Below are positions 25,710 to 35,736 of a stretch of 64,000 nucleotides of DNA, in pieces. The notes under the pieces are model-generated. The model had not been told where the DNA came from, did not search any database, and saw only the letters and a list, made by a program, of their open reading frames with translations. Location of the stretch: contig NZ_JAFFJV010000001.1 of NCBI RefSeq assembly GCF_016924645.1, forward strand, positions 434,001 to 498,000. Direction: 5' to 3'. Position 1 is the stretch's first letter, and each line of letters starts with the position of its first letter. This DNA is from Rufibacter psychrotolerans (GTDB taxonomy: Bacteria; Bacteroidota; Bacteroidia; Cytophagales; Hymenobacteraceae). The translations under genes were made by a program, and so were the position numbers.

Positions 25710-28700
25710 TATACCAATGCTTTTTCGGTTTCTGCTTCTTTTACCTCTAGTTGCATGGCCTTTTTAAGGTCATGCGGCATTACTTTCACAAAGTGCTGGC
25801 GGTGGTGTTCCCAGTTCTCCAGGAAGCCCTGCGCCAGCACGCTGCCGGTGTAGGCCACGTGCTCCTGCAGTTTGTGCACCATCCAGAGCAGGTCCTGGGC
25901 GTCTGGCTCTTCCAGGCCCACCATGTCCAGGTTGCACTGCTCCACGTAGCTGGGGTCTGGGGCGTAGAGGTAGGCCATTCCGCCGCTCATGCCGGCCGCG
26001 AAGTTCTTGCCCACCGCGCCCAGCACCAGCACCTTGCCGCCCGTCATGTACTCGCAGCCGTGGTCGCCAATGCCTTCCACCACCGCCTCGGCGCCCGAGT
26101 TGCGCACGCAGAAGCGCTCGCCGGCCATTCCGTTGATGTACACCTTGCCCGAGGTGGCCCCGTACAGCGCCACGTTGCCCGTGATGATGTGCTCATGCGC
26201 CAGGTACTCGCTTTCTTTAAACGGCTGCAAAATGAGCTTGCCGCCCGAGAGGCCTTTGCCCAGGTAGTCATTGGCTTCGCCGTAGAGCTTGAACGTAACC
26301 CCCGGGGCCAGGAACGCCCCGAAGCTTTGCCCCGCCGAACCGTAGAACGTGGTCTTGAAGCTATCCTCGGGCAAACCAAACTTGCCGAAGTTGCGCGAGA
26401 TCTCATAGGAGAGCATGGTGCCCACTGAGCGGTCCACGTTGATGATGCGGTACTCCACCTCCGTGTTGCCTTTCTTCAGGTCGCGGATGAGTTTCTTGTC
26501 CAGCACTTTGCTGATCTCGTGGTCCTGCTCAATTTGCTTGTACCTGCCCACGTTGCGGGCCACGTACTCCTGGTGGAAGATGGGCGAAAGGTCCAGGTTC
26601 TTCAGTTTCCAGTGGTTCAGGTCAGTTCTTACTTTCAGCACCTGTGACTGGCCCACCATTTCGTTGATGGTCCGGAAGCCCAACGTGGCCATGATCTGGC
26701 GCATTTCCAGGGCCATGAAGGTGAACAGGTTCACCACGTGGTCTGGGTCGCCGGTGAACAGCTGGCGTAGGTCGGGGTTCTGGGTGGCAATGCCCACCGG
26801 ACAGGTGTTCAGGTGGCACTTACGCATCATAATGCAGCCTTCCACAATAAGCGCGGCCGTGGCTACCCCGTATTCCTCGGCGCCCAGCAGCGTGGCCACC
26901 ACCAGGTCATACCCGGTCAGGATCTTGCCGTCGGTCTGCAGCACTACGCGGCTGCGCAGGTTGTTCTTGAGCAAGGTCTGGTGCGCCTCGGCCAGGCCAA
27001 TTTCCCAGGGCAGACCGGTGTGCCGGATGGAGCTCAAGGGGCTGGCCCCGGTGCCGCCGTCGGCGCCCGAGATCATGATGGCGTCGGCTTTCGCTTTGGC
27101 CACGCCCGAGGCAATGGTACCTACGCCGGCCTCGGCCACCAGCTTCACGTTGATACGCGCTTTGGGGTTGGCGTTCTTTAGGTCAAAGATGAGCTGCTTC
27201 AGGTCTTCAATGGAGTAGATGTCGTGGTGCGGCGGTGGGGAGATCAGGCCCACGCCAGGGGTGGAGCAGCGCACGCGGGCAATCCAGTGGTCTACCTTGT
27301 GACCGGGCAGCTGTCCACCTTCCCCCGGTTTGGCACCCTGGGCAATCTTGATCTGGATCTCATCGGCGTTGGCCAGGTAGTGGCTGGTGACCCCAAAGCG
27401 GCCAGAGGCCACCTGCTTCACCCGTGACATCTCTGAGTCGCCGTTGGGTTTGGGCGTGTAGCGAGCCTCGTCTTCGCCGCCCTCGCCGCTGTTGCTCTTG
27501 CCGCCAATGCGGTTCATGGCAATGGCCAGGGTGCTGTGCGCCTCGTAGGAGATAGACCCGAAGGACATGGCGCCCGTGGCGAACCGCTTGAGGATGGCCG
27601 ATACCGGCTCCACCTCGTCCAGCGGCACCGACTGCCGTTTCCGGAATTCAAACAGGTTGCGGAGCGTAATGGTGGTCTGCTGCTGGTGCTCGCGGATGGA
27701 CTTGGAGTACTCTTTGTACAGTAAATAATCGTTGAGGCGGGTGGACTTCTGCAGCAGGTGAATCACCTTGGGCGTGAGCAGGTGCTCCTCGCCGTCGCGG
27801 CGCCACTGGTAAAACCCACCCGACTCCAGCAGGTTCTCCAGGTCTGGGAACGCCGACTGGTGTTTGGTGAGCGCTTCCCGCTCCAGGTCCTCAAAGTTAA
27901 GGCCTTCCAGGCGGTTGGTGGTGCCCTTGAAGCATTTCTCAATCACTTCCTGGCCCAGGCCCAGGATCTCAAAGATCTGGGAGCTCTGGTAACTCTGCAG
28001 CGTGCTGATGCCCATTTTAGACAAGATCTTGAGCAGGCCATTGTCTACGGCGTAGATGAAGTTCTGGAAATAATGAGTGTAGGGCTGCGCGTTGTTCAGT
28101 TTCTGCTGGTCGTGCAGGCCTTTGATGGTATCATACACCAGGAACGGGTACACCGCGCTGGCCCCGTACCCAATGATAGTGGCGAAATGGTGGGTTTCCC
28201 AGGCATCGCCGGCCTCTACCACCAGCCCCGTCTTGGTGCGGATGCGTTTTTCAATGAGGTGGTGGTGCACCGCGCCCACGGCCAGCAACGACGGGATGGC
28301 CGCCCGCTGCGCCTGGATGTTGCGGTTAGAGATGATCAGTATTTTCTTGCCCGCGCGCACGGCGGCCTCGGCCTCGGCGCAGATACGGTCAATCTCGCGT
28401 TGCAGGTTGCCGGTTTCCCGCGTAGAGAAGGTAGCATCCAGGATTTCATGGTCAAAGCCTTCTTCCTTGAGGAAAATCAGTTTCTGGAACTCCACGGGAT
28501 CCAGCACGGGCTGCGAGATATGGATCTGGCGGGTGTGCAGCTCGGTCTCGTCCAGAATGTTCCTGGACTCCCCCACGCGGGTGAAGAGCGACATCACCAG
28601 CCGTTCCCGGATGGAGTCAATGGGCGGGTTGCTCACCTGCGCGAAGAACTGCTTGAAGTAATGCGACACGTGCTGGCTCTGCTGCGAGAGAACGGCCAGG

Positions 28701-30220
28701 GGCGTGTCGGAGCCCATGCTGCCCACCGGCTCATACCCCGTGGCGGCCATGGGCTCTACCAGCATCTTCAGGTCTTCGCGAGTGTAGCCGTAGGCTTTCT
28801 GGCGCTGGCGCAGTTCTTCTGGGGTGCAGGGCTCCAGCAAGACCGCCGGCTCGGGGCGCAGGCGCAGTTTGATGCGGTTTTTCTGAATCCAGTCAAAATA
28901 CGGCTTGTCATTGCAGACAATGGCTTTAATTTCCTCGTCTTCGTAGATGCGGCCCGCGGAGATATCGGCCAGCAGCATTTTGCCCGGCTGCAGGCGGCCG
29001 CGTTTCACCACGTCTCTGGGGGCCACGGTGAGGGCGCCAGCCTCCGAGGCCATGATCAGGCGGCCTTGTTTGGTGAGACAGTAGCGCACCGGGCGCAGGC
29101 CGTTGCGGTCAAGGGTGGCACCAATCTGGGTGCCGTCGGTGAAGAAAAGGGCGGCGGGTCCGTCCCAGGGCTCCATCAGGGCCGCGTGGTATTTGTAGAA
29201 CGCCTTCTTGTAGGTGTCCATGTGCGGGTTGTTCTGCCAGGCCTCGGGCACCAGCATCATCATCACGTGCGGCAGCGGCCTCCCCGACAGGGTGAGCAGC
29301 TCCACCAGCGCATCCAGGTTGGCCGAGTCGGAGTCCTCGGGGTTGGTGACCGGCAACAGCCACTGCATCTCCTCCTCGGTGAACAGGGGCGAGGACATGA
29401 GCGCCTCCTTGGACTTCATTTTGTTCACGTTCCCCCTGATGGTGTTGATCTCGCCGTTGTGCGCGATAAAGCGGAACGGCTGGGCCAGGCGCCAGTTAGG
29501 GAAGGTGTTGGTGGAGAAGCGGGAGTGCACCACGGCTATCGCCGATTTAAAATCGGGGTGGCGCAGGTCATGGTAGTACTTCTCCAGTTGGTTGGTTTTG
29601 AGCTGCCCTTTATAGATAATGGTGCGGGAAGAAAAGCTGGCGATGTAAAAGGTGCCGTTCTCGCCGCGCACGCTTTTGCGGGTCTCATTGCTGATGAGGT
29701 TGCGCAGCACGAACAATTTGCGCTCCAGGTCTTCGCCCATGATGGTGGGGTCTACCGGCTGCACAAACACCTGCTCAATGTAGGGTTCCACGGCCTTGGC
29801 GCCGTGGCCCGGCACTTGGCCGTTCACCGGCACCAGGCGGTAGCCCAGCAGGCTCAGGCCCAGTTTGCGCAGGCAGTTGTTCAGGATCTTGCGGGACTTT
29901 TCCCTTACCTCATACACGGCCGGGAAAAAGACCATGCCCACCCCGTAGCTGCCCTGCGGGGGCAGCTGAATGGCAAATTCGGCCAGTTCCTTCTTGAAAA
30001 ACTCATGGGGCAATTGCACCAGGATGCCCGCGCCGTCGCCGGTTTCGGGGTCACTACCGGTGGCTCCACGGTGCTCCATGTTCTTCAACATGGTAAGGGC
30101 GTCTTTTACAGTGGCATGCGATTTTTGACCATCTAGGTTTACCACACAACCAACGCCGCAAGCATCGTGCTCTAACTCGGGCGTATATAACCCTCTAGTA
30201 CGTTCGTCAGCTTGATTCAT
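25709..30220 (-). CDS. gltB: Glutamate synthase large (alpha) subunit
   Basis: 1503 residues, full length. The start is followed by a 20-residue propeptide and Cys21 (HDACGVGCVVNLDG), the N-terminal nucleophile of the class II glutamine amidotransferase domain after processing. Central and FMN-binding domains follow (GGKSNSGEGGEDEARY, GTGASPLSSIRHTGLPWE), with the 3Fe-4S ligands CIMMRKCHLNTCPVGIATQ, and the C-terminal beta-helix domain (SGGKLILQPF, GATSGKVYINGMAGERFCVR). Ammonia tunnels from the amidotransferase to the FMN site, giving two glutamates per cycle. Operon with gltD; a 502-bp AT-rich upstream region probably holds the promoter. Confidence 0.98.
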   Translation of the reverse strand: MNQADERTRGLYTPELEHDACGVGCVVNLDGQKSHATVKDALTMLKNMEHRGATGSDPETGDGAGILVQLPHEFFKKELAEFAIQLPPQGSYGVGMVFFPAVYEVREKSRKILNNCLRKLGLSLLGYRLVPVNGQVPGHGAKAVEPYIEQVFVQPVDPTIMGEDLERKLFVLRNLISNETRKSVRGENGTFYIASFSSRTIIYKGQLKTNQLEKYYHDLRHPDFKSAIAVVHSRFSTNTFPNWRLAQPFRFIAHNGEINTIRGNVNKMKSKEALMSSPLFTEEEMQWLLPVTNPEDSDSANLDALVELLTLSGRPLPHVMMMLVPEAWQNNPHMDTYKKAFYKYHAALMEPWDGPAALFFTDGTQIGATLDRNGLRPVRYCLTKQGRLIMASEAGALTVAPRDVVKRGRLQPGKMLLADISAGRIYEDEEIKAIVCNDKPYFDWIQKNRIKLRLRPEPAVLLEPCTPEELRQRQKAYGYTREDLKMLVEPMAATGYEPVGSMGSDTPLAVLSQQSQHVSHYFKQFFAQVSNPPIDSIRERLVMSLFTRVGESRNILDETELHTRQIHISQPVLDPVEFQKLIFLKEEGFDHEILDATFSTRETGNLQREIDRICAEAEAAVRAGKKILIISNRNIQAQRAAIPSLLAVGAVHHHLIEKRIRTKTGLVVEAGDAWETHHFATIIGYGASAVYPFLVYDTIKGLHDQQKLNNAQPYTHYFQNFIYAVDNGLLKILSKMGISTLQSYQSSQIFEILGLGQEVIEKCFKGTTNRLEGLNFEDLEREALTKHQSAFPDLENLLESGGFYQWRRDGEEHLLTPKVIHLLQKSTRLNDYLLYKEYSKSIREHQQQTTITLRNLFEFRKRQSVPLDEVEPVSAILKRFATGAMSFGSISYEAHSTLAIAMNRIGGKSNSGEGGEDEARYTPKPNGDSEMSRVKQVASGRFGVTSHYLANADEIQIKIAQGAKPGEGGQLPGHKVDHWIARVRCSTPGVGLISPPPHHDIYSIEDLKQLIFDLKNANPKARINVKLVAEAGVGTIASGVAKAKADAIMISGADGGTGASPLSSIRHTGLPWEIGLAEAHQTLLKNNLRSRVVLQTDGKILTGYDLVVATLLGAEEYGVATAALIVEGCIMMRKCHLNTCPVGIATQNPDLRQLFTGDPDHVVNLFTFMALEMRQIMATLGFRTINEMVGQSQVLKVRTDLNHWKLKNLDLSPIFHQEYVARNVGRYKQIEQDHEISKVLDKKLIRDLKKGNTEVEYRIINVDRSVGTMLSYEISRNFGKFGLPEDSFKTTFYGSAGQSFGAFLAPGVTFKLYGEANDYLGKGLSGGKLILQPFKESEYLAHEHIITGNVALYGATSGKVYINGMAGERFCVRNSGAEAVVEGIGDHGCEYMTGGKVLVLGAVGKNFAAGMSGGMAYLYAPDPSYVEQCNLDMVGLEEPDAQDLLWMVHKLQEHVAYTGSVLAQGFLENWEHHRQHFVKVMPHDLKKAMQLEVKEAETEKALV

Positions 30221-30506
30221 TCCTTTGTTTGTATTGTAGAGTTTGGCAAGGGTGAATGAGTAAGCTATAGAGAAAAATCTAAAAAATCAACTGGTTAGTT
30301 GCTGATTTAATAGCATGATTAATGTATGGATGTGAAATTGATTTTGTATTAAGGTCATCATATTTAAAATATCAAAGTCATCCAGAAAAATGCTGGTGTA
30401 AATGGGAAACTGTTAATCTGCGGCAGAAAAAAAAATATGCGGGTAAGGGGAGGCTGGCGCACCCGGGGCGGCGCTTGCCGGGGTAGGCCGTATTTCTGGC
30501 GGTAAC

Positions 30507-30547
30507 CCGTTCTGGCGGCGTTCTGGCAAAAACAGGCCAAAAACGGA
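30507..30547. repeat. Family A palindromic repeat (degenerate)
   Basis: CCCGTTCTGGCGGCGTTCTG, GC, AAAAACAGGCCAAAAACGG. Confidence 0.55.
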
Positions 30548-30647
30548 CGGTCCCGGGAGAGGGGAAGCTAAAGGGAAGGAACAGAGAGTGTTAACCGGAG
30601 TGGAGCAAGGCGCTCACGCAAGCGGAAGGAAGGGACGGCACAAAACG

Positions 30648-30699
30648 GCGCTCCCGTTTCAGGGCTGTTTTTCCAAAACCAGACCCTAAACGGTGCGCC
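30648..30699. repeat. Family A palindromic repeat, extended
   Basis: Starts GGCGCTCCCGTTTCAGGGCT, ends AGACCCTAAACGGTGCGCC; the outer GGCGC/GCGCC pair extends the usual hairpin. It lies 23 bp past the stop of the four-TM gene. Confidence 0.65.
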
Positions 30700-30722
30700 C
30701 AAACTATAGAAACAGGGGCGGC

Positions 30723-31214
30723 TCAGGCATAAAGTCTGTCCTTTGACCGCTCCAGCAGGTAGACCAGCACCAGGGCCAGCACGTTGACCGTGACAAACGC
30801 CACGCCGGCGCCCGCTCCAAAACTGAAGCTGAACGAAGAAAGGGACAGCCGAAACTTAAACAGCCAGCTCTCCAGAAAATCAATGCCCACGCCCACTTTA
30901 AGCCCCGCCACAAAGTTGTAGGTGAGGCCAGACATGCTAAAGCTGAAGGCCTGCAAAATCTGGTTGGCCAGGGAGAGATTGAACGCCAGGCGGGTCTGCC
31001 TAAAGAGCAGGAAGCCGCACAGAATGGAGAAGATGTACAGCACGGCAGCGGCAAAAATGCCCACCCAGGTAGAGGCAGACGGGTTCTGCAGGGCCGGAAT
31101 CATTTTAAGGCAAAGCCCCAGGCCAATGAGTCCGCCGGCCAGTTGGTAAACGGCAATGCCTAACGGAAGCGGATGTTGTTTTGTATGCGGGTTCTGTGGT
31201 GAAAGCCTGCTCAT
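30723..31214 (-). CDS. Hypothetical four-TM membrane protein
   Basis: 163 residues. Predicted helices near 18-40 (GIAVYQLAGGLIGLGLCLKM), 50-70 (VGIFAAAVLYIFSILCGFLL), 76-100 and 135-155 (VAFVTVNVLALVLVYLLE). The region between helices 3 and 4 (SFSFGAGAGVAF) is small-residue rich. No family recognised. Monocistronic, bounded by palindromic repeats and by the downstream end of the second RND operon. Integral inner-membrane protein; function unknown. Confidence 0.7.
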   Translation of the reverse strand: MSRLSPQNPHTKQHPLPLGIAVYQLAGGLIGLGLCLKMIPALQNPSASTWVGIFAAAVLYIFSILCGFLLFRQTRLAFNLSLANQILQAFSFSMSGLTYNFVAGLKVGVGIDFLESWLFKFRLSLSSFSFSFGAGAGVAFVTVNVLALVLVYLLERSKDRLYA

Positions 31215-31230
31215 GGGTAAGTTCTTTAGT

Positions 31231-31260
31231 AAAAAGCCCCGGCTACCAGGCCAGGGCTTT
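31231..31260 (-). terminator. Terminator of the second RND operon
   Basis: AAAGCCC/GGGCTTT stem with an inner GGC/GCC pairing, followed on the minus strand by a five-T tract; 105 bp past the permease stop. Confidence 0.7.
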
Positions 31261-31314
31261 CTTGTTACGGGAAAAGGTCTCTAAACTCCGGCCAAACAGG
31301 CTAGAGGCGGTTTT

Positions 31315-31354
31315 CTGTTCTGGGGCTGTTTTAGATAAAACAGCCCCAGAACAG
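31315..31354. repeat. Family A palindromic repeat (perfect)
   Basis: Arms CTGTTCTGGGGCTGTTTT and AAAACAGCCCCAGAACAG are exact complements, loop AGAT. It starts 11 bp past the RND permease stop; the cleanest copy in the window. Confidence 0.88.
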
Positions 31355-31364
31355 GTAAGAAGGA

Positions 31365-34300
31365 TTAATGGTCAAAGTCTACGTCTTTGTAGCGCTCGCG
31401 CAGGGCGGCCAGGCCTTTCTTGCCGTAGGCCACGCGGGTAATTACCACGTACAGCACCGGCACAATAAAGATGGCCAGGAACGTAGCCGCCAACATACCG
31501 CCAATCACAACCCAGCCAATGGTCTGCCTAGACACCGCCCCGGCACCCGAAGCCAGCACCAGCGGCACTACCCCCAGGATAAAGGCCAGCGAGGTCATGA
31601 TGATGGGACGCAGACGCAGGCGTACGGCTTCAATGGTAGCCTCAATCAGGTCCATGCCGCGGTCTACCCGCTCCTTGGCGAACTCCACAATCAGGATGGC
31701 GTTTTTGGCGGCCAGACCAATCAGGGTGATCATCCCAATCTGGGCGTACACGTTGTTGTCCAGCTTAGGCAGGAAGGTGAGGGCCAGAATAGCCCCGAAC
31801 ATACCCAGCGGAATGGCGAACAGGATGGAGAACGGCACGCTCCAGCTCTCGTACAGGGCGGCCAGCAACAGCAACACCAGGACAATGGAGAGCGAGAAGA
31901 TGTAGACGGTACTGTTCCCCGCGGCCAGCTCCTCGCGGCTGAGGCCTGAGAAGTCATAGCCATAGCCGGCCGGCAACACCTGGGCCGCTACCTCTTCCAG
32001 GGCCTGAAGGGCCTGTCCACTACTGTAGCCCGGGGCGGCGCTGCCCGAAATCTCAATGGACCGGAACAGGTTGTAGTGCGAGATCACCGCCGGGTTCTCC
32101 ACCACCCGGGTAGACACCACCGCGCTCAGCGGCACCGACTCGCCCACGCGGTTCAGGACGTAATACTGGCTCAGGTCCTGGATGTCCATGCGGTAAGCGG
32201 TATCGGCCTGGGCCACCACCCTGAAGTTACGGCCGTAGCGGGTAAAGTCGTTGATGTAGCGGCTCCCCATGTAAGACGACATGGTGGCAAACACATCGGT
32301 GAGGTTGAGACCCAGTTTCTTCACCTTTTCGCGGTCCACGTCTACGTGGTAGCCCGGCGTACGGGTGTTGAAGAAGCTGTAAGCCATGGCAATCTCGGGG
32401 CGCTGGTTGGCCGCGCCCAGGAACTGCCCCATCACGCGCTCCATCTCCTTAATGTCGCCGGCGGTGCGCTGCTCCAGCATAAAGCTGAAACCACCCGACT
32501 GCCCCAGACCCGGAATGGCCGGCGGCGCCACCACCACAATGTTGGCTTCCTTGATGGCGGCAAAGCGCTGGTTCAGTTCGGCCATCACGCCTTGCAGCTT
32601 CATGGCCTCCTCCTGCCGTTCCTCCCAGGGCCGCATCTGAATGAAGAAGGTACCGCTGTTAGATTTAAACGAGAAGTTAAGGGCGTTGAGGCCGGAGATG
32701 GAAGTAGCGTTCCTGATGGCCGGCACTTCCTTGAGAATGCCCGCCATTCTTTCCAGCACCGCCTGGGTTCTGTTGGCCGAGGAGCCTTCTGGCAGCTCCA
32801 CCGCAATGAACAAACGACCCTCGTCTTCAGTAGGGATAAAGCCGGTTGGTTTGTTGGCGAACAAGCCCACGGTGCCCACATAGATACAGGCCAGGATAAT
32901 CAGGGCCAGCGGGGCGGCTTTGATGCTCTTGCGCACGCCCACTGAGTAAGACTCCGTGGTTCTGGCGAACCAGTTGTTGAACCGGTAGAAGAACTTGTTC
33001 AACCCTCTGGACTCGCGGTTCACGTTCATGGGTCGCAGCATGAGCGAGCAAAGCGCCGGGGTAAGCGTCAAGGCCACAAAGGCCGAAATCAATACTGAGA
33101 TGGCGATGGTAATGGCGAACTGCTGGTACAGACGGCCCACAATACCCGGGATAAAGCCCACCGGAATAAACACCGCCGCCAGGATCAAGGCAATGGCAAT
33201 AACGGGCGCCGTGATGTCTTTCATGGCCTTACGGGTAGCCTCGCGCGGCGAGAGCCGCTCATGGTCTATGTAGTGCTGCACCGCTTCCACCACCACAATG
33301 GCATCATCCACCACAATACCAATGGCCAACACAAACCCGAAGAGGGTAAGCGTGTTGATGGTAAAGCCCAGCGGAATGAAGAAGATAAAGGTACCGATGA
33401 TGGACACCGGAATGGCCAGGATAGGCACCAGGGTAGCGCGCCAGCTCTGCAGGAACAGGAACACCACAATGATTACCAGCACCAGGGCCTCCAGCAGGGT
33501 GTGCACCACCTCGTTGATGGACACCTCCACCACCGTCACTGACTCAAAGGAGACAATGTAGTCCACGTCGGCGGGGAAGGATTTCTTCATCTCGGCCAGG
33601 GTGGCGTAGATGCCCTCGGCGGTGGCCACGGCGTTGGAGCCCGGGGCCTGGTAAATCAGCATCATGGCGGCCGGGTTCCCGTTGATGGTGGCCTGCCGGC
33701 CATAGTCAAACTGCCCGAACTCCACGCGGGCCACGTCTCGCAGGTACACCAGGGAACCGTCCTGCGGGTTGGTGCGAATGATCACGTTCTCAAACTGCTC
33801 CTGGGTAGCCAAGCGGCCACTCACCGTAATGGGGTACTGGAACGCCTGCGAGCTGTACTGCGGCCGCGCGCCTACCGTACCGGCCGCCACCTGCATGTTC
33901 TGCTCCTGAATGGCCGCCACTACCTGGTTAGGGCTCATGTTGTACTGGGCCAGTTTGTCGGGTTGCAGCCACAGGCGCATGCTGAAGTCCTGGCCAATGG
34001 CGGTCACGTCACCCACCCCGGCTACCCGCAGCAAGGCGTCTTTCACGTAAATGTTGGTGTAGTTGTCCAGGTACTGCACGTCGTGGGTCTTTCTGGGCGA
34101 GTAGATCCCCACCACCATCAGGATACTGGGGTTCCGTTTCCGCACGGTTACCCCTAGGCGGCGCACCTCTTCGGGCAGGCTGGGCTCGGCAATGCTGGCG
34201 CGGTTCTGCACGTCCAGGGTGGCAATGTCAATGTCAGTACCCACCTCAAAGGTCACGGTCATGTTCATCTGGCCGGTACTGGTGTTGGTGGAGGTAAGGT

Positions 34301-34532
34301 AGGCCATGCCCGGCGTACCGTTCACCTGCGTCTCAATGGGCGTGGCCACGGTCTGCTCCACCGTCTGGGCATCGGCCCCCGTGTAGTTCGCCGATACCGA
34401 TACCGTGGGCGGGGAAATGTCGGGGTACTGGGTAACGGGCAGGTTCATCATGGCCAACGTTCCTACCAGCACGATCACAATAGAGATCACGATGGCGGTG
34501 ACGGGCCTTCTTATAAATACATCAGATATCAT
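31365..34532 (-). CDS. RND efflux transporter permease (HAE1/AcrB family)
   Basis: 1055 residues. The N-terminus MISDVFIRRPVTAIVISIVI, VTQYPDISPPTVSVSANYTG (34-53) and the TM4 motif LAIGIVVDDAIVVVEAVQHY with Asp409-Asp410 identify a hydrophobe/amphiphile-type RND pump, closer to AcrB/MexB than the other permease in this window. The second half has MITLIGLAAKNAILIVEFAK and a conserved C-terminal helix. Third pump gene of the operon, 27 nt after the adaptor. Export of drugs or detergents is likely; the natural substrate is unknown. Confidence 0.96.
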   Translation of the reverse strand: MISDVFIRRPVTAIVISIVIVLVGTLAMMNLPVTQYPDISPPTVSVSANYTGADAQTVEQTVATPIETQVNGTPGMAYLTSTNTSTGQMNMTVTFEVGTDIDIATLDVQNRASIAEPSLPEEVRRLGVTVRKRNPSILMVVGIYSPRKTHDVQYLDNYTNIYVKDALLRVAGVGDVTAIGQDFSMRLWLQPDKLAQYNMSPNQVVAAIQEQNMQVAAGTVGARPQYSSQAFQYPITVSGRLATQEQFENVIIRTNPQDGSLVYLRDVARVEFGQFDYGRQATINGNPAAMMLIYQAPGSNAVATAEGIYATLAEMKKSFPADVDYIVSFESVTVVEVSINEVVHTLLEALVLVIIVVFLFLQSWRATLVPILAIPVSIIGTFIFFIPLGFTINTLTLFGFVLAIGIVVDDAIVVVEAVQHYIDHERLSPREATRKAMKDITAPVIAIALILAAVFIPVGFIPGIVGRLYQQFAITIAISVLISAFVALTLTPALCSLMLRPMNVNRESRGLNKFFYRFNNWFARTTESYSVGVRKSIKAAPLALIILACIYVGTVGLFANKPTGFIPTEDEGRLFIAVELPEGSSANRTQAVLERMAGILKEVPAIRNATSISGLNALNFSFKSNSGTFFIQMRPWEERQEEAMKLQGVMAELNQRFAAIKEANIVVVAPPAIPGLGQSGGFSFMLEQRTAGDIKEMERVMGQFLGAANQRPEIAMAYSFFNTRTPGYHVDVDREKVKKLGLNLTDVFATMSSYMGSRYINDFTRYGRNFRVVAQADTAYRMDIQDLSQYYVLNRVGESVPLSAVVSTRVVENPAVISHYNLFRSIEISGSAAPGYSSGQALQALEEVAAQVLPAGYGYDFSGLSREELAAGNSTVYIFSLSIVLVLLLLAALYESWSVPFSILFAIPLGMFGAILALTFLPKLDNNVYAQIGMITLIGLAAKNAILIVEFAKERVDRGMDLIEATIEAVRLRLRPIIMTSLAFILGVVPLVLASGAGAVSRQTIGWVVIGGMLAATFLAIFIVPVLYVVITRVAYGKKGLAALRERYKDVDFDH

Positions 34533-34559
34533 GTTGTTTCTGAAATAGCCTCTTAAACA

Positions 34560-35705
34560 TTATTTTCTGGCACCAGCCGGGGCACCGCCTCCGGCTTGCG
34601 GCGCGCCTACCTGAATCTTGGCTCCCTGGCGCAGTTTCTGGATGCCTTCCACCACAATCACGTCGCCGGCCTCTAAGCCTTCGCGGGCCACAATCTTGTC
34701 CTGGAAGCGGGTGCCCAGCAACACGTTCTGCTGCTGCACAGAGTCGCCCTGCACTTTGTACACAAAGTACTCACCCAGCTGCTCGGTCACGGCTTTGTAC
34801 GGGATGGTAACCTGCTGGCCAATGTCCTGGTTGAGCACGTTCACGCTCACGGTCATGCCGGCAATGAGCTGGCGGTCTGGGTTGGGGAAGCTCACGCGCA
34901 CCGTAATGGTACCAGACTGCAGGCCCACGGCGCGGTCAATGGCGGTGAGCTTGCCGGTGTGCGGATAGCCCGTGCCGTTAGACAGGGTGAGGGTGAAGAG
35001 CGAGTCGGGCTGCTTGCCCTGGCGCAGGCGGTTAAAGCGCGGCAACTCCTGCTCGTTGATCACGAAGTCCACTCCGGTGGGGCCGTCTGAGGAGATGGTG
35101 TTCAGCAGGGTTTGGCCGGGGCTTACCTGCGAGCCCACCCGCACCTGCGAGATGCCAATGGTACCGCTGAACGGCGCGTTGATGACCGAGTAGCCCAAGT
35201 CTGTGGAGGCGCTGGCCACCTGGGCCCGGGCCACGGCCACCTGGGCGCGGGCGGTTTCCACGTCGGCGCGGGCGTAGTCTACGCGTTGGCGGGCAATGGC
35301 GTCCTGGCGGGCCAGGTTCTCATAGCGTTCCAGGTCTTTCTGCACGCGGTCCAGGTTGGCCTGCGCGCTGCGCACGTTGGCCTGGGCCTGGCGGTAGGCG
35401 GCCATGTATTTGGTGCGGTCAATCTCATAGAGCTTCTGGCCTTTGGTCACGCGCTGGCCGTCTTTCACGAAGATCTGGGAGATGTAGCCGCTTACCTGCG
35501 GGCGCAGTTCTACCTCGTTGAGCGGCACCACGGTGCCCGGGTAGGTATCTGTGCCCACCACGTGCTCTTGGCTAACGGTATAGGTGTTCACCGGAACGGG
35601 GCCGCCCATCATGGCGCCCTGTGGGGCAGCTTCCTTTTTACCGCAAGATACCAGCATGGTCGCAAACAGGGCGGCCGCCGCCAATGGGGAATACGTTCTT
35701 TTCAT
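34560..35705 (-). CDS. RND efflux periplasmic adaptor lipoprotein
   Basis: 381 residues from the ATG at 35705; the longer frame to 35807 would overlap tolC and lacks signal features. The signal peptide ends in a lipobox (AALFATMLVSC|GKKEA, Cys20), so it is an outer- or inner-membrane-anchored lipoprotein like AcrA. Lipoyl halves (LRPQVSGYISQIFVKDGQRV and VINAPFSGTIGISQVRVGSQ) flank a helical hairpin (AYRQAQANVRSAQANLDRVQ through VAVARAQVASAS). It connects the permease and the TolC-type channel. Confidence 0.94.
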   Translation of the reverse strand: MKRTYSPLAAAALFATMLVSCGKKEAAPQGAMMGGPVPVNTYTVSQEHVVGTDTYPGTVVPLNEVELRPQVSGYISQIFVKDGQRVTKGQKLYEIDRTKYMAAYRQAQANVRSAQANLDRVQKDLERYENLARQDAIARQRVDYARADVETARAQVAVARAQVASASTDLGYSVINAPFSGTIGISQVRVGSQVSPGQTLLNTISSDGPTGVDFVINEQELPRFNRLRQGKQPDSLFTLTLSNGTGYPHTGKLTAIDRAVGLQSGTITVRVSFPNPDRQLIAGMTVSVNVLNQDIGQQVTIPYKAVTEQLGEYFVYKVQGDSVQQQNVLLGTRFQDKIVAREGLEAGDVIVVEGIQKLRQGAKIQVGAPQAGGGAPAGARK

Positions 35706-35736
35706 TTTATAGGGAAGTGTTTTTCTGTTCTGGTGA

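Larger units (their letters stand above)
30221..30722. other. Intergenic region upstream of gltB
   Basis: The 200 bp next to gltB are AT-rich and presumably carry its promoter and nitrogen control, but no convincing box or leader was found. The far half holds family A repeats at 30507-30547 and 30648-30699. Confidence 0.6.

Noticed and set aside
27758-30136. A 792-codon open frame antisense to gltB, and similar long antisense frames opposite gltD (24489-25688) and the RND permeases
   Set aside because: They mirror the codon pattern of well-identified genes on the other strand, with His/Gln/Val-rich compositions and no family motifs; high-GC third positions keep the reverse frame open.
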